The notes under the pieces were generated by a model that made no database searches, was not told where the DNA came from, and was given only the letters and a program-made list of their open reading frames with translations. A stretch of 64,000 bases of DNA, taken from assembly GCA_037953745.1 (NCBI GenBank), contig JBAKBP010010368.1:1-64000 (forward strand), given 5' to 3'. Positions 1 through 12,140 of the stretch are shown piece after piece; position 1 is the first letter of the stretch; each line of letters begins with the position of its first letter. The position numbers and the translations under genes were made by a program. The stretch comes from Lithodes maja. Its lineage: Eukaryota > Arthropoda > Malacostraca > Decapoda > Lithodidae.

Positions 1-1311
1 CTTGTTTGCATAAGATATATTACTAACTCGGGGGGGTGGGGCGTCACGCCCCTTGTTACCTGCCTCACTACGCTGGGCAGACCCGCACCCACGAATTAAT
101 GATAGCCGGAGGTCAGCCATCTCAGCTGCCTCCTGTAGAGTTTTTGGATTCTTTTCTTTAATAGTTAAAGTCATTTCTGCACCTGTACACTTATAAAACT
201 GCTCGAGCAGAAACAGCTCAGTCAACTGTTCGGCCGTCTCAGCTTTCTCAGAACGTGTCCAGTTTGTAAGTGCATCTTTTAAGTCCCGGGCATGTTCAAG
301 AAAGGTCGCCTCCCTAGTCTTTGTAACACCCCGAAACTTCAATCGATATGTTTCTGGTTGCAACTCGTATGCCCGTAGGACAGCTCTCTTCAATTCTGGG
401 TAGTCAATGCAAGACTCTAAAGGCAGTGCATCATAAGCCTTCAGTCCCTTACCCGTAAGTCTTGAGGAGACCAGAGCTGCCCACTTCTCTTCAGGCCAAT
501 TATGCTCCCTACACTTCTTCTCAAAACGATTAAAAAATTCTGTGACTTCAGTTTCACTAAATGCCGGCACCAACTTGACTAAGTGGGACAAGGACTGTTC
601 TCTTACTTGGCCCTCACGGCCCATCCGAGTCCCTGTCGACTCTGCACGAGTCTTATCTAAATCTATTTGAGCACAATATTTCTCTGAGTCGTACCTAAGC
701 TCAGCCTCGTGCCTCCTAACCTCAATCTCATGCCTCCTAGTCTCATTCTCCTGCTTCCTAACCTCAGCCTCAATCTCCTTCTCCTGCTTCCTAGACTCAG
801 CCTCAATCTCATACTTCCTAGACTCAATTTTAGCAAGCTCAAGTCTAAATATCATATCTGGAGACAGGCAGGAAGAGGGAGCTGCCACTACTGAAGGAGG
901 GGGGGCAAGAACTGGGGAACCACCATACGCACCGCCCGAGGGCACTCCAATCTTCCAATTCTCATCCCTCTGTGGGAGAGTGCTAACCTCCGGCAACTGA
1001 GTGGACGGCACTGTGGGAGTCGAGTGAGAGGGGATCTGGGGAGGAACCCCCCCAAACGCCCTCTCCTCCGAAACCCCATGTCGCCCACGCAACACCCAGG
1101 AAATCAGCTCCCCCTTGGACATCCCTCCTACATTGGATCTGCCCAAAACCTTGGCTATCAGGTGCAAGCCATAAATATCCACCCCAGTCAGCCTCCCCTC
1201 CGTCACATGGTACTGCTTACTCACAAAAAGTCTAGCATCCTCCTCACTAGTTACTAACGGCACCTCCTCAAATGGCATCTCTCGCTCCTCGTCAGTACTA
1301 GGGCACGACAT
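1..1311 (-). CDS. gag: Gag N-terminal part, Gmr1-like element I (partial)
   Basis: An open frame runs from ATG at 1311 to the window edge without a stop. It is colinear with residues 11-455 or so of the intact gag-pol at 39963-45110. From the N-terminus it has an acidic start (SCPSxDEER), a Pro/Ser-rich linker, a charged coiled-coil-like stretch rich in E/R/K/Q repeats (about 655-860), and then the capsid with the SCAN-like block (AYELQPETYR, FLEHARDL, LLEQFYKCTG; about 120-370). The zinc knuckle, protease and pol would lie left of the window. Gag packages element RNA into virus-like particles in the cytoplasm. Relative to the homologues, the coiled-coil repeat has a different number of units. 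No nonsense codon interrupts the visible part, unlike element II. Confidence 0.85.
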   Translation of the reverse strand, partial: MSCPSTDEEREMPFEEVPLVTSEEDARLFVSKQYHVTEGRLTGVDIYGLHLIAKVLGRSNVGGMSKGELISWVLRGRHGVSEERAFGGVPPQIPSHSTPTVPSTQLPEVSTLPQRDENWKIGVPSGGAYGGSPVLAPPPSVVAAPSSCLSPDMIFRLELAKIESRKYEIEAESRKQEKEIEAEVRKQENETRRHEIEVRRHEAELRYDSEKYCAQIDLDKTRAESTGTRMGREGQVREQSLSHLVKLVPAFSETEVTEFFNRFEKKCREHNWPEEKWAALVSSRLTGKGLKAYDALPLESCIDYPELKRAVLRAYELQPETYRLKFRGVTKTREATFLEHARDLKDALTNWTRSEKAETAEQLTELFLLEQFYKCTGAEMTLTIKEKNPKTLQEAAEMADLRLSLIRGCGSAQRSEAGNKGRDAPPPRVSNISYANK

Positions 1312-1524
1312 ACTGAAGTTCACAAAAAATTCTCGAGACAAAAGTGTTAAACTCCCTTATGTAAGCACTAATTACTAAATTAACTGGAGTCTCTTAAATG
1401 CTCTCCTAATTGCCTTACAAAAAAAAATATTCTTCAATATGTACGCTAAAGTACGAACAAACAAATGTTGTACAACTCTGCAGAAAATTATACTGTTCAC
1501 AAAATCCTAAGCAAGGTCGCCATT
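1312..1524 (-). promoter_or_regulatory. 5' leader and primer binding site of element I
   Basis: Read on the minus strand, the LTR ends in ...GTAACA, followed by AA and TGGCGACCTTGCTTAGG (complement of about 1506-1522), the same motif seen in elements II, III and IV just inside the 5' LTR. Its first eight bases (TGGCGACC) match what is expected for the complement of a tRNA-Arg(TCG) 3' end; the match beyond that is poor, so the tRNA identity is tentative. Confidence 0.7.
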
Positions 1525-3372
1525 TGTTACGACCGGGCACTCGGGTACACTAGGGCTCTTACACAGGACACGAGTATGGCTCGCTGCCACAACGGAAACA
1601 CACGATCCCAACCCCAGAGTACTGCCAGCCGAACAAAAAACGCCACTACCCTCCAGAGTTCTATCTGCTATAACGAGGTATACAAGAACTCGGTACTAGC
1701 GTTTCACACAACAGACTAATAACAAGACGGGAGTTATCTAGTCTGGTCAACAATCAAACAAAGAAGAAAGTACTACAACACTAAAGAATAGTGTTGGCCG
1801 AAGCCGAAGTAATCCACCCTTGACTAAGAACTTAAGAAGTCCTCCACCCTCTACTTCGGATCGGCACTATTACGTTACGTTAAACAATAGTCCTCGAGCA
1901 TCAAGCAAGGAATCTTCTGATAAAGTTAGATGCTTCTCGAATACTCGTAAGAAGTAAGTATCGGATTTTGAACAGCAATTCAATAAGTAACACACTGGCA
2001 ATTAAAGGCTTTAAGTTGACATAAGAAGAATTATAAGAATAAACAATAGTAAATGGCAAACATTAAGAAGAAGTACTCCGACAATGCACTGACAATAGCC
2101 TACTAGGATTGTGCTCGTGGGTCACTAATCTCTAAAGTAGCTAAGTGTGCCACACATGAAATCAATAGTGCATAAACAATAACATACATAAGGAGAAGCT
2201 TCAATACTATGCTGTATCTGCTGGTCGAGCAAAGTCTAGCTGGGATATCTAAGGTTAGGAAACAATGGCTGAGCAAGCGGCTCGTAGCCTAGCGAGGTCC
2301 TTAAGACTGTGCGGCCAAATTACGTTAATTGACGGGATGCTCTCTTGAGAGATCCAGATCACTAGTATCTGGTTCTCTCCTGGCGATCCTCTCAAAGTCA
2401 AGCAAACGAGATAGCACAGTGTTGGGTGGCAGAGGCAAAAGCCCTCACTCGCAACACAGTGCTAAACTCTCAAGGTACACAGTCAGAAAGACCACCTAGG
2501 CTTCCCACGTCTCCGTTGCAATTGTACCGGTTCAACCAAAACCTAGTACTCATAGGAAATCACAACTCCCGAAACCTTATCCCAGTCTAGCATTACCTAA
2601 ACCAGCAGAAAAACAGGAACATGGATAATCGTACACAGGGAAATGCATATACGAGTGCAACAAACATTAATCAATCCTATTCTAGTTATCCCTTCCAAAA
2701 TAGGCTATCTAACAGGCATATATCTCGTGAGAACTCAAGCGATAATACTTTGGCTGACTAAATCTGCACCAAAGGGATCATGGGTTAAAAAGGGACGAGA
2801 AGAGAAGAAGATAGGCTGTTCAGAGAGTAGAGAAAGTTCACATCAGTCGGAAGAATATGGATAGTTGCAAGGGATATGAGAAGTCGCTCTGCCTGATGAG
2901 TTCTAAAGAATTGTGGCGAGGACCTCTCCTTTTTATACTCGGCCCTCTAGCGGCATATCGCAAACTACTAAGGACCGCCCACTGACAATCATTACGTCAT
3001 ATTCTCTCTCAATCTGGGATCGACAAAGGATTTCCCACGCGCTTGAGGAGGGAGGAGGGAGGAGGGAGGAGGGAGGGAGGCCTACCTACCTCGTGGCGCG
3101 CTCACTGGCCGTCGTTACATAACTCTCTCTCTTCTCATCATTATATATAAGTCCCACACACAATACTTATATCTAATGATATAAAATAGAACTCGTTGAC
3201 TTAGAAGAAAACAAAATACATAATTATAATACTTATAGTACAACGGCTCACATAAACTGAGTTAGGAAACTCTACACGGACTACAGCCAAAGTTCCTGCC
3301 CTGACGATCCTAGCGAGAGTGGGGTCTGACTGAGCGTTCTGTACAGCATGCTCATACTCGGCATGCGTCACA
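1525..3372 (-). repeat. 5' LTR of Gmr1-like element I
   Basis: An 1848-bp LTR with TG...CA ends on the + strand (TGTTACGACC...GCGTCACA; the same dinucleotides on the element strand). It is homologous over its full length to the LTRs at 3917, 9800, 16288, 37594, 45323 and (divergent) 54804. It contains a homopurine run of GGAGGGAGGA units near 3043-3080. Short ORFs in this LTR recur in every copy only because the DNA does. Confidence 0.9.
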
Positions 3373-5889
3373 AATGGCACTCAGCTTAAGAATGTAAACA
3401 GAGAAACCGATCTGGGAGTAACAATATCGAGTAACCTAAAACCGAGTCAACAATGTTCAGAAGTTGTTAAGAAGGCAAACAAAATAATTGGCTTTATAGG
3501 CAGATCATTTGAGCATAAATCCAAAGACGTAATCCTAACCCTTTACAATTCCTTAGTCCGCCCTCTTCTGGAATACTGCGTTCAATGCTGGTGCCCTTAT
3601 TACCAAAAAGACATAAACAAGCTAGAACGAGTTCAACGTAGAGTTACCAAAATGATACCTAGCCTAAAGAACAAACCATACGAAGAGCGTCTTAGAGAAT
3701 TAAATCTATTTCCTTTAACCCAGCGCAGATTAAGAGGTGACTTAATTCAAGTGTTCAAAATCATCAAAGGCATCGACAATATGAACTGTAGTAAGTACTT
3801 CACTATCAACCAATCTAATTACACGCGGGGAAACGGTTGCAAAATTATTGGTAAATCTTTTAACTCACACGAATCTAAGAATTTCTTCTTCAATCGAGTT
3901 GTCAACTTGTGGAATGTGTTACGACCGGGCACTCGGGTACACTAGGGCTCTCACACAGGACTCGAGTATGGCTCGCTGCCACAACGGAAACACACGATCC
4001 CAACCCCAGAGTACTGCCAGCCGAACAAAAAACACCAATACCCTCCAGAGTCCTCTCTGCTATAACGGGGTATACAAGAACTCGGTACTAGCGTTTCACA
4101 ACAGACTAATAAAAAGACGGGAGTTATCTAGTCTGGTCAACAATCAAACAAAGAAGTAAATACAACAACACCAAAGAATAGTGTTGGCCGAAGCCGAAGT
4201 AATCCACCCTTGACTAAGAACTTAAGAAGTCCTCCACCCTCTACTTCGGATCGGCACTATTACGTTACGTTAAACAATAGTCCTCGAGCATCGAGCAAGG
4301 AATCTTCTGATAAAGTTAGATGCTTCTCGGATACTCGTAAGAAGTAAGTATCGGATTTTGAACAGCAATTCAATAAGCAACACACTGGCAATTAACTAAT
4401 ATTAAAGGCTTTAAATTGACATAAGAAGAATTAGAAGAATAGACAGTAGTAAATGGCAAACATATAAAAGAAGTACTCCGACAATGCACTGGCCATAGCC
4501 TACTAGGATTGTGCTCGGGGGCCACTAATCTCTAAAGTAGCTTATGCGTGCCACACATGAAATCAATAGTGCATAAACAATAACATACATAAGGAAAGCT
4601 TCAATACTATGCTGTATCTGCTGACCGAGCAAAGTCTAGCTGGGATGTAGTAGGCTAGGAAACAATGGCTGAGCAAGCGGCTCGTAGCCTAGCGAGGTCC
4701 TTAAGACTGTGCGGCCAAATTACGTTAATTGACGGGATGCTCTCTTGAGAGATCCAGATCACTAGTATCTGGTTCTCTCCTGGCGATCCTCTCAAAGTCA
4801 AGCAAACGAGTTAGCACAGTGCTGGGTGGCAGAGGCAAAAGCCCTCACTCGCAACACAGTGCTAAACTCACAAGGTACACAGTCAGAAAGACCACCTAGG
4901 CTTCCCAAGTCTCCGTTGCGATTGTACAGGTTCAACAAAACCTAATACACATCGGGAATCACAACTCTAGTAGCCTTATCCCAGTCTAGCATCACCTAGA
5001 TCAGCAGAAAACAGGAACATGAATAATCATACACAGGGAAATGCATATACGAGTGCAACAAACATTAATCAATCCTATTCTAGTTATCCCTTTCAAAATA
5101 GGCTATCTAATAGGCATATATCTCGTGAGAACTCAAGCGATAATACTTTGGCTGACTAAATCTGCACCAAAGGGGTCATTGAGGTTATAAAGGGTCGGGA
5201 AGAGGAGAAGATAGGCGGTTCAGAGAGTAGAGAAAGTTCACATCAGTCGGAAGAATATGTATAGTTGTAAGGGATATGAGAAGTCGCTTTGCCTAATGAG
5301 TTCTGAGGAAAATGCGGCGAGACCTCCCTTTTTATACTCGGCCCTCTAGTGAGCATAACGCCAACTACTAAGGACCGCCCACTAGCAATCGTTACGTAAT
5401 ATTCTCTCTCAATCTGGGATCGACAAAGGATTTCCCACGCACTGAGAGGGAGGAGGGAGGAGGAAGGAGGGGAGTTAGGCCTACCTGCCTCATGGCGCAC
5501 TCACTGGCCCCCCCGTTACGTAATTTCTCTCTCTCTCCTCTCATCATTACTAATAAGTCCCACACACAACACTTATAACTAATGATATAAAATAGAACTC
5601 GTTGACTCAGATGAAAACAAAATACATATTTATAATACTTATAGTACAACGGCTCACATAAACTAAGTTAGGAAACTTTACACAGACTACAGCCAAAGTT
5701 CCTGCCCTGACGATCCTAGCGAGAGTGGGGCATGACTGGGCGTTCTGTACAGCATGCTCATACTCGACAGGTGTCACAAATGGGCTTCCCCGAGACGTTA
5801 TAGACTGCAGCACCGTTGATTCATTTAAATTTCGCCTAGACAAATATCTCGCATCAAACCCGCGACTGACCGCGTTTGTAAATGAATAA
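3373..5889 (+). pseudogene. CR1 ORF2 C-terminal remnant, interrupted by solo LTR
   Basis: This encodes the thumb and C-terminal region of a CR1 endonuclease-reverse transcriptase: the segments DLGVTIS, QQCSEVVKKANKIIGF, RPLLEYC and ERVQRRVTKMIPSL are readable from 3390 to 3916. After the LTR, the frame resumes at 5783 (GLPRDVIDCSTVDSFKF) and ends with TAA at 5887-5889, exactly as in copy A. The catalytic FADD and the endonuclease are not in the window. It is inactive because two Gmr1-like insertions break it; the protein part itself has only a few substitutions, so the CR1 copy is not very old. Confidence 0.85.
3917..5778 (-). repeat. Solo LTR of the Gmr1-like family
   Basis: A complete LTR of about 1862 bp, starting TGTTACGACC and ending GTGTCACA on the + strand, with no internal region attached. 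It is flanked by a 4-bp duplication AATG (3913-3916 and 5779-5782) inside a CR1 ORF2 whose uninterrupted version is at 21550-21570. Solo LTRs come from recombination between the two LTRs of a full element. Diagnostic bases (CACCAATACC near the start, AGTGCTGGGTGGC later) place it with element II and not with I and III. Confidence 0.95.
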
Positions 5890-6105
5890 CTTTATTTTAT
5901 CCTCCCCTCAGTTACTAACCCATATGTCCCCTACTAACTTCCTAGTCCTGCCACGTTAGTGGCAGGACAGTAGTTCCCTTTCCAATGTTCCCTTACCCAC
6001 TCTAAACCACTGTTTGGACACTTGATTTCAGTGTTTTGGAGGACAAGCAGCCTAGAAGGGTCACTAGATATGTTGTTGCTTGATTTCCTTTGTACTCCTT
6101 TGTAC

Positions 6106-6626
6106 ATATTTGTAGACACCTTAAGCAATATGCCACCAAGACGGTTAAAGGTTTATGCACACGCCTATTAGTCCATCAGCTAATGTAACGAAAATGGAGG
6201 TTGATGAATTTTTGTATAGAATCTTGACAAATGGATTTAAATTATTCTAAATAATGTTATGAACATAAAAAAAACATGTTGCCATTTTTTCCATTTGGTC
6301 CCAGGGAGATTTTGAGGCCTATGTAGGTTTTTGCGCGTACCCGGTGAAGTAAAAATTTAATTTTTTCAACTAATTTTGTTGTAATCACTAGTAGAGGCAT
6401 CCAAATGAGACAAATATTTATAATAAGTATGTATATACATATTGCAATATTTTCCCATTAGATTTCTGGTCCATTATGATTATATTTTTTTATAATTCTA
6501 ATTAACAGTAATTAATAAGGTACCCCTTTACAACTATATACCAACCAAATCACCTAAGATACTTTCACTGTGAAATTCTTTCACTTTCAACTAAGACATA
6601 TTATTAACCCATCGTTGTAACTGACC
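6106..6626. other. AT-rich non-coding flank
   Basis: Between the CR1 3' tail and the decayed PIN-like gene. AT-rich, with no reading frame or repeat boundary that I can support; it may contain the 5' non-coding part of the relic that follows. Confidence 0.5.
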
Positions 6627-9333
6627 ATGAAGGACTCCAGTGTGTTATTTTCCCAGAAAGGGCCTGACCGGCCAACAGAACCAAGCTCCACTCTGTCAGA
6701 GAACAGCGCAAATGACGATTCACTGAATAGGAGACTGACACGATCTCATGTCAGTTCATTCATCCGAGATCTATGCTTCTACTGCCAAGATACTAAATAT
6801 GATGGATAGCATGCTAGGGCAGGTTCAAAGCCAGAACCGGTTCACAACTGCAGAAGTGAAGACATTGGAAAATCAATCAAGAAGATCGTGGAGGCCAGTG
6901 GCAATGAAGTGTGGAAACTGAATATGGCTGACATCCTTAAGCAGAGGAAGACTTTCTCTCCAGGGACATTAAGTACCACAAAAGCTGCCACACAATGCAC
7001 TGGCAGCATTGTGTACAACAGCCTGAAAAATCTAGTACAAGGAAGAAGCACCCCTTCACTGATGAAAACACGATGGAATTAATTTCAGCTGAAATTGAGT
7101 TAATCACTGAACTACATGAGCGCCTGGATCAAGGAGACATCATCATACTGAATGATGTGGCCACATCATACAGTAATATGATGGACGATAATGGAGTTCA
7201 CAGCAGGCAGATAACTCGTCAGATACTCTTAGAAAAAATCCAGCAAAACATCACAGATTTCGTAATCACTGATGCAAGAGGGAAGAAGCCAGCAATCATA
7301 CATTCCAAGAAAGCTGGTCGGTCTGCCAGGCATTCTAGCAGAGAGACATAAAAGGAGACATGAACACAATCTTTCGGTGCACAAAAATCATCCGACAGCT
7401 GTCCTACGTTCAAGGAGAGAGTGTCCATGGTCCTTTGATGGTTTACAGGTCGGATGCAGTGAAATGGGTGAACCAGCTGAATTGATAACCCTAACTAGGT
7501 GGATCTTGCAGGGAGCAAAAGCTGCAACATTAGAGACACGTAAACAACAGTTGCGCAACTCGTGTCTGATTCTGTCTCAGCCAGTAATACAGGCATGCAA
7601 GACAGAAAGACAAATTACATTACCCCCTGTATCATCAGAATCCAAGTTCCACAACATGTTCGAAAGTCCATATGCTGTTGGACTCTCACTCTACATGTAC
7701 CACAACTTTATAAGTCAAAAGGCAGTATCACTGCTGAACCAGTGTGGAGCTGGTGTCTCGTATGACCGTGTTATAAAAATATGTAACACCATTGCCATGG
7801 TGTTCAGACAATATGACGTGTATGTGCCACCAGGCCTTCTACGGAACAAAAGAATCTGTGTCTCCATGGACAACATCGACAAGAAAGTTGACACACCAGA
7901 TGGAAAAGGCAGTTTCCATGGAATGGCCCTTGGTCCTGGAATGTACCAACGCTCAAGTCAGGGTGAAACAGTGTTGGGCCCAGTGGAGATCAAGAGTCAG
8001 AGACCAACATCTGAGGGGCTACAAGATGTACCACCAACTGTCACCAAAATGGTTGCATGTACGATCGAGGGAAATCCAACGCCCAGAACAAGTCCACACC
8101 ACGCCAACTACAAGATGGGAGTGTATGGTGATGAGTACAGTACCTCACAGACCAATGACATTGGGTGGCTGGTGGCACATATCTGCAATAGAGACAGTGG
8201 TCAACAGGTTGGCTCAGAAGCACGCTCATCACAGAGTGAGGAACCAGAAAAAACCACAACTGAGAAGGTGGAGGAAGAACAGTGTGTACCTGTTTGGTTT
8301 GCACATTTCTCGCAAGCAACGACACCAAGGATTCACTCACTCTGTACCTAGCTGAGCAACTCATAGGTACTAACACTACTTCAAAACTGATGACTGCGAC
8401 GCGCCAGAGTGTGATGATGAACTTTGAATGCCCAGTCACTACCGGGGTCAGGCTGGTCAGCACACAAGAGGAGGCAGACACTTTAATGATTCTACATGCT
8501 GCAGAAGGTGCAAGATCAGACTTGTAGTATATACTGTATATACTCACAAGACACATATGTGCTCCTCTTGGCTCTTCGCAGGGTGCCAGATCTTGGCAGC
8601 AAAGCAGCACTGATCATGAACACCAGAGAGCGCCGTCACAAGGTTATGCTGAAACCCATCTATGAGACACTTGGCCAGGAGAAAGCAGTTGCTTTAATCA
8701 ACTGGCATTCACTAACTGGATGCGACACTACAGGGCACATGCAAGGAAAGGGCAAAAAGGGATGCTTCATAGCATTCCTTGCTGCCCATCCTCCTGTGGT
8801 TGCTGCAATTGCTGATCTGGGGGTGGGTGCAGAACCATCTGCTGAAGTAGTCAGGGGCTGTGAAGAATTCCTCTGTGCACTCTTCTGCCCCAAGTATCTG
8901 CACATCACACAGGCAAATGCTCTCAGATGGCACCTCTTCAAACTGCTGAAACCTGACCAGGGAGTGGACAAACTACCACCTACCCCTGGTGCATGGCTGG
9001 AACACATCTGGCGCGCACACCTACAGGCAAACATTTGGTCTCAGAACCTTGTCCTACATTGAACCACACCCGACCCATTAACACTTGGATGGCAGAAAGA
9101 GGGTGCCAGTGCAGAACAAAGAACCACCAGCACCAGATGCAGTTCTGCAGCTTGCTAGATGCAACTGTAGTTCCATCAGGGTTCAGTCAAGCAGCAAGAC
9201 ATGTTCACGCAAATGTTCCTACAGATCTAATAACCTGGTCTGTACAGAACTCTGCAACTCGAGATGAGGAGATGAGGACAAGTGCCAGAACACACACCAA
9301 CCTGCCTCTGAAGAGGACTCTGAAGAAGAGTGA
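6627..9333 (+). pseudogene. Decayed copy of an uncharacterised metazoan multicopy gene (PIN-like motifs, Cys-rich tail)
   Basis: Several frames must be joined to follow one protein. A short N-terminal part ends in CFYCQ (6770-6800). A helical segment follows (AEIELITELHERL, 7080-7300). Next come SSYxxV-type and VPPGLLRNK...MDNIDKK...GKGSFHGM blocks (7600-7930), then TQEEADTLMILHAAEG (8465-8510) and HSLTGCDTTGHMQGKGKK (8705-8760). A Cys-rich tail (CNC...CSRKCS...VCTELC, 9160-9250) and an acidic end stop with TGA at 9331. The order and motifs match a widespread, uncharacterised family I recall from many invertebrate genomes. EADT and TGCDT resemble acidic motifs of FEN1/PIN-type nucleases, but that link is inference. 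At least four frameshifts and stops make it non-functional. Whether it is a host pseudogene or part of a transposon cannot be told from one copy. Confidence 0.6.
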
Positions 9334-9799
9334 AGAGTATGTGCCTTGGACTTCGGAAAGTAATTCCAAGTACATACTCACACTTATGTACATGTTCATC
9401 GCTCATTAACTTTAAGGGTGGATCATATTGTATTTAATGCACTGGACATAAAAACAGATTCTTAATTATGAGAAGGGTCCATGACACCATTGCACAGGCA
9501 CATATTGAAATTTCAGACATGTATGAGTACATAAGATTTGTTTTATTGACTATCACAATGGAGCGTTTGGGAGGTGAAAAATATTTAATTTTGGTTATGC
9601 CCCGAATGCCTTAAATGGTATATAGACCGACACTATTCACTCATATTGACTTGTTTTCATATTAAAACATTACATCATTGCAGGAATGGTCATACTGATC
9701 ATTCTGAGGGGTCATATGCTTGGGTTTGTAAAATTAATAATTTTACGGTAGTGTTTTCTTGTAATGTTCACGTCTCCATCGATTTTATAGTGAAAATGA
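9334..9799. other. Non-coding stretch between relic gene and element II
   Basis: AT-rich, with no supported gene. It ends in ATGA, the 4 bp next to the LTR of element II. The partner duplication is missing because the other end of that element is lost. Confidence 0.5.
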
Positions 9800-11657
9800 T
9801 GTTACGACCGGGCACTCGGGTACACTAGGGCTCTCAAACAGGACTCGAGTATGGCTCGCTGCCACAACGGAAACACACGATCCCAACCCCAGAGTACTGC
9901 CAGCCGAACAAAAAACACCAATACCCTCCAGAGTTCTATCTGCTATAACGGGGTATACAAGAACTCGGTACTTGCGTTTCACAACAGACTAATAAAGAGA
10001 CGGGAGTTATCTAGTCTGGTCAACAATCAAACAAAGAAGTAAATACAACAACACCAAAGAATAGTGTTGGCCGAAGCCGAAGTAATCCACCCTTGACTAA
10101 GAACTTAAGAAGTCCTCCACCCTCTACTTCGGATCGGCACTATTACGTTACGTTAAACAATAGTCCTCGAGCATCGAGCAAGGAATCTTCTGATAAAGTT
10201 AGATGCTTCTCGGATACTCGTAAGAAGTAAGTATCGGATTTTGAACAGCAATTCAATAAGCAACACACTGGCAATTAAGTAATATTAAAGGCTTTAAATT
10301 GACATAAGAAGAATTATAAGAATAGACAGTAGTAAATGGCAAACATATAAAAGAAGTACTCCGACAATGCACTGGCAATAGCCTACTAGGATTGTGCTCG
10401 GGGGGCCACTAATCTCTAAAGTAGCTATGCGTGCCACACATGAAATCAATAGTGCATAAACAATAACATACATAAGGAAAGCTTCAATACTATGCTGTAT
10501 CTGCTGACCGAGCAAAGTCTAGCTGGGATGTAGTAGGCTAGGAAACAATGGCTGAGCAAGCGGCTCGTAGCCTAGCGAGGTTCTTAAGACTGTGCGGCCA
10601 AATTACGGTAATTGACGGGATGCTCTCTTGAGAGATCCAGATCACTAGTATCTGGTTCTCTCCTGGCGATCCTCTCAAAGTCAAGCAAACGAGTTAGCAC
10701 AGTGCTGGGTGGCAGAGGCAAAAGCCCTCACTCGCAACACAGTGCTAAACTCACAAGGTACACAGTCAGAAAGACCACCTAGGCTTTCCAAGTCTCCGTT
10801 GCGATTGTACAGGTTCAACAAAACCTAATACACATCGGGAATCACAACTCTAGTAGCCTTATCCCAGTCTAGCATCACCTAGATCAGCAGAAAACAGGAA
10901 CATGAATAATCATACACAGGGAAATGCATATACGAGTGCAACAAACATTAATCAATCCTATTCTAGTTATCCCTTCCAAAATAGGCTATCTAATAGGCAT
11001 ATATCTCGTGAGAACTCAAGCGACAATACTTTGGCTGACTAAATCTGCACCAAAGGGGTCATTGAGGTTAAAAAGGGTTCGGGAAAAGAAGAAGGTAGGC
11101 GGTACAGAGAGTAGGGAAAGTTCACATCAGTCGGAAGAATATATATAGTTGCAAGGGATATGAGAAGTCGCTCTGCCTAATGAGTTCTGAGGAAAATGCG
11201 GCGAGACCTCCCTTTTTATACTCGGCCCTCTAGTGAGCATATCGCCAACTACTAAGGACCGCCCACTAGCAATCGTTACGTAATATTCTCTCTCAATCTG
11301 GGATCGACAAAGGATTTCCCACGCACTGAGAGGGAGGAGGGAGGAGGAAGGAGGGGAGTTAGGCCTACCTGCCTCATGGCGCACTCGCTGGCCCTCGTTA
11401 CGTAATCTCTCTCTCTCCTTTCATCATTACAAATAAGTCCCACACACACACTTATAACTAATGATATAAAATAGAACTCGTTGACTCAGATGAAAACAAG
11501 ATACATATTTATAATACTTATAGTACAACGGCTCACATAAACTAAGTTAGGAAACTCTACACAGACTACAGCCAAAGTTCCTGCCCTGACGATCCTAGCG
11601 AGAGTGGGGCATGACTGGGCGTTCTGTACAGCATGCTCATACTCGACATGTGTCACA
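9800..11657 (-). repeat. 3' LTR of element II
   Basis: 1858 bp with TG...CA ends, nearly identical to the 16288 copy. Both share private bases (GAGGTTCTTAAG, TTACGGTAATTG, AGGCTTTCCAAG) that are absent from the solo LTR or element I, so the two belong to one insertion event. Confidence 0.92.
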
Positions 11658-12140
11658 CCTCCCCCAAGATTTTACTTGCTCAACCCTGAGCTAAAATCTG
11701 ATACACAGAACCCCATCAAGCCCCTCACACCCAGCGACCGCATGACACTAAAACAAAGCTGAGATTATCACTAAAACACATCTTAAAAAAAAATTACATT
11801 TTATAACTCCTCCCAACAATAGCAAAAGACACAATATCATGCTCCCAGAGCGAGCTTACAGCAGCTCAGCCGTTTGATAGTTCGTGGACTACTCAAACTC
11901 TATAGGCTATGACAAACTTATACAATTATCTATATCAAAAAGAAAGAGTTTTTTTATGATTTTTATATTTTAATATGTTTTTCCCGGCTGCACTATAATG
12001 GCAGCCTATTTTTTTTTTTTTTCACTCAAACCCTCAACTCCTGCTTTACGACCCAATACGCTGGGCTACAACCGCGAGCCAACAAGCACCAAGCGCAAAA
12101 TACTATTCAAACTAAAGCAGGAGGCTACCCGTGTGTCAAT
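11658..12140 (-). other. Polypurine tract and 3' non-coding region of element II
   Basis: Directly inside the 3' LTR, the minus strand reads CTTGGGGGAGG (complement of 11658-11668), the polypurine tract used to prime plus-strand DNA. The rest, up to the pol stop codon at 12141, is non-coding and homologous to 39450-39962. Confidence 0.85.

Larger units (their letters stand above)
1..3372 (-). mobile_element. Gmr1-like Ty3/gypsy retrotransposon I, 5' part (runs off left edge)
   Basis: Near-identical in sequence and layout to the complete element at 37594-47178: 5' LTR (1525-3372), leader with primer binding site, then gag reading leftwards off the window edge. Its LTR outer end abuts AATG (3373-3376), after which a CR1 ORF2 sequence (copy B) resumes, so the element was inserted in that CR1. 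The matching left duplication lies outside the window. The LTR shares subfamily-diagnostic bases with element III (for example the CGCCACTACC run near its start) and not with element II or the solo LTR. Confidence 0.9.
3373..6105 (+). mobile_element. CR1-like non-LTR retrotransposon, copy B (3' end, split by LTR insertions)
   Basis: 3373-3916 is colinear base for base in length (544 bp) with 21016-21559 of CR1 copy A, with roughly ten substitutions. 5779-6105 matches 21556-21885, including the 3' UTR and the tail built of CTTTGTACTC repeats. The two parts are separated by a solo Gmr1-like LTR flanked by AATG on both sides. The upstream half of the element must lie beyond element I, outside the window. 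A tail of short non-A repeats is typical of CR1. Confidence 0.9.
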
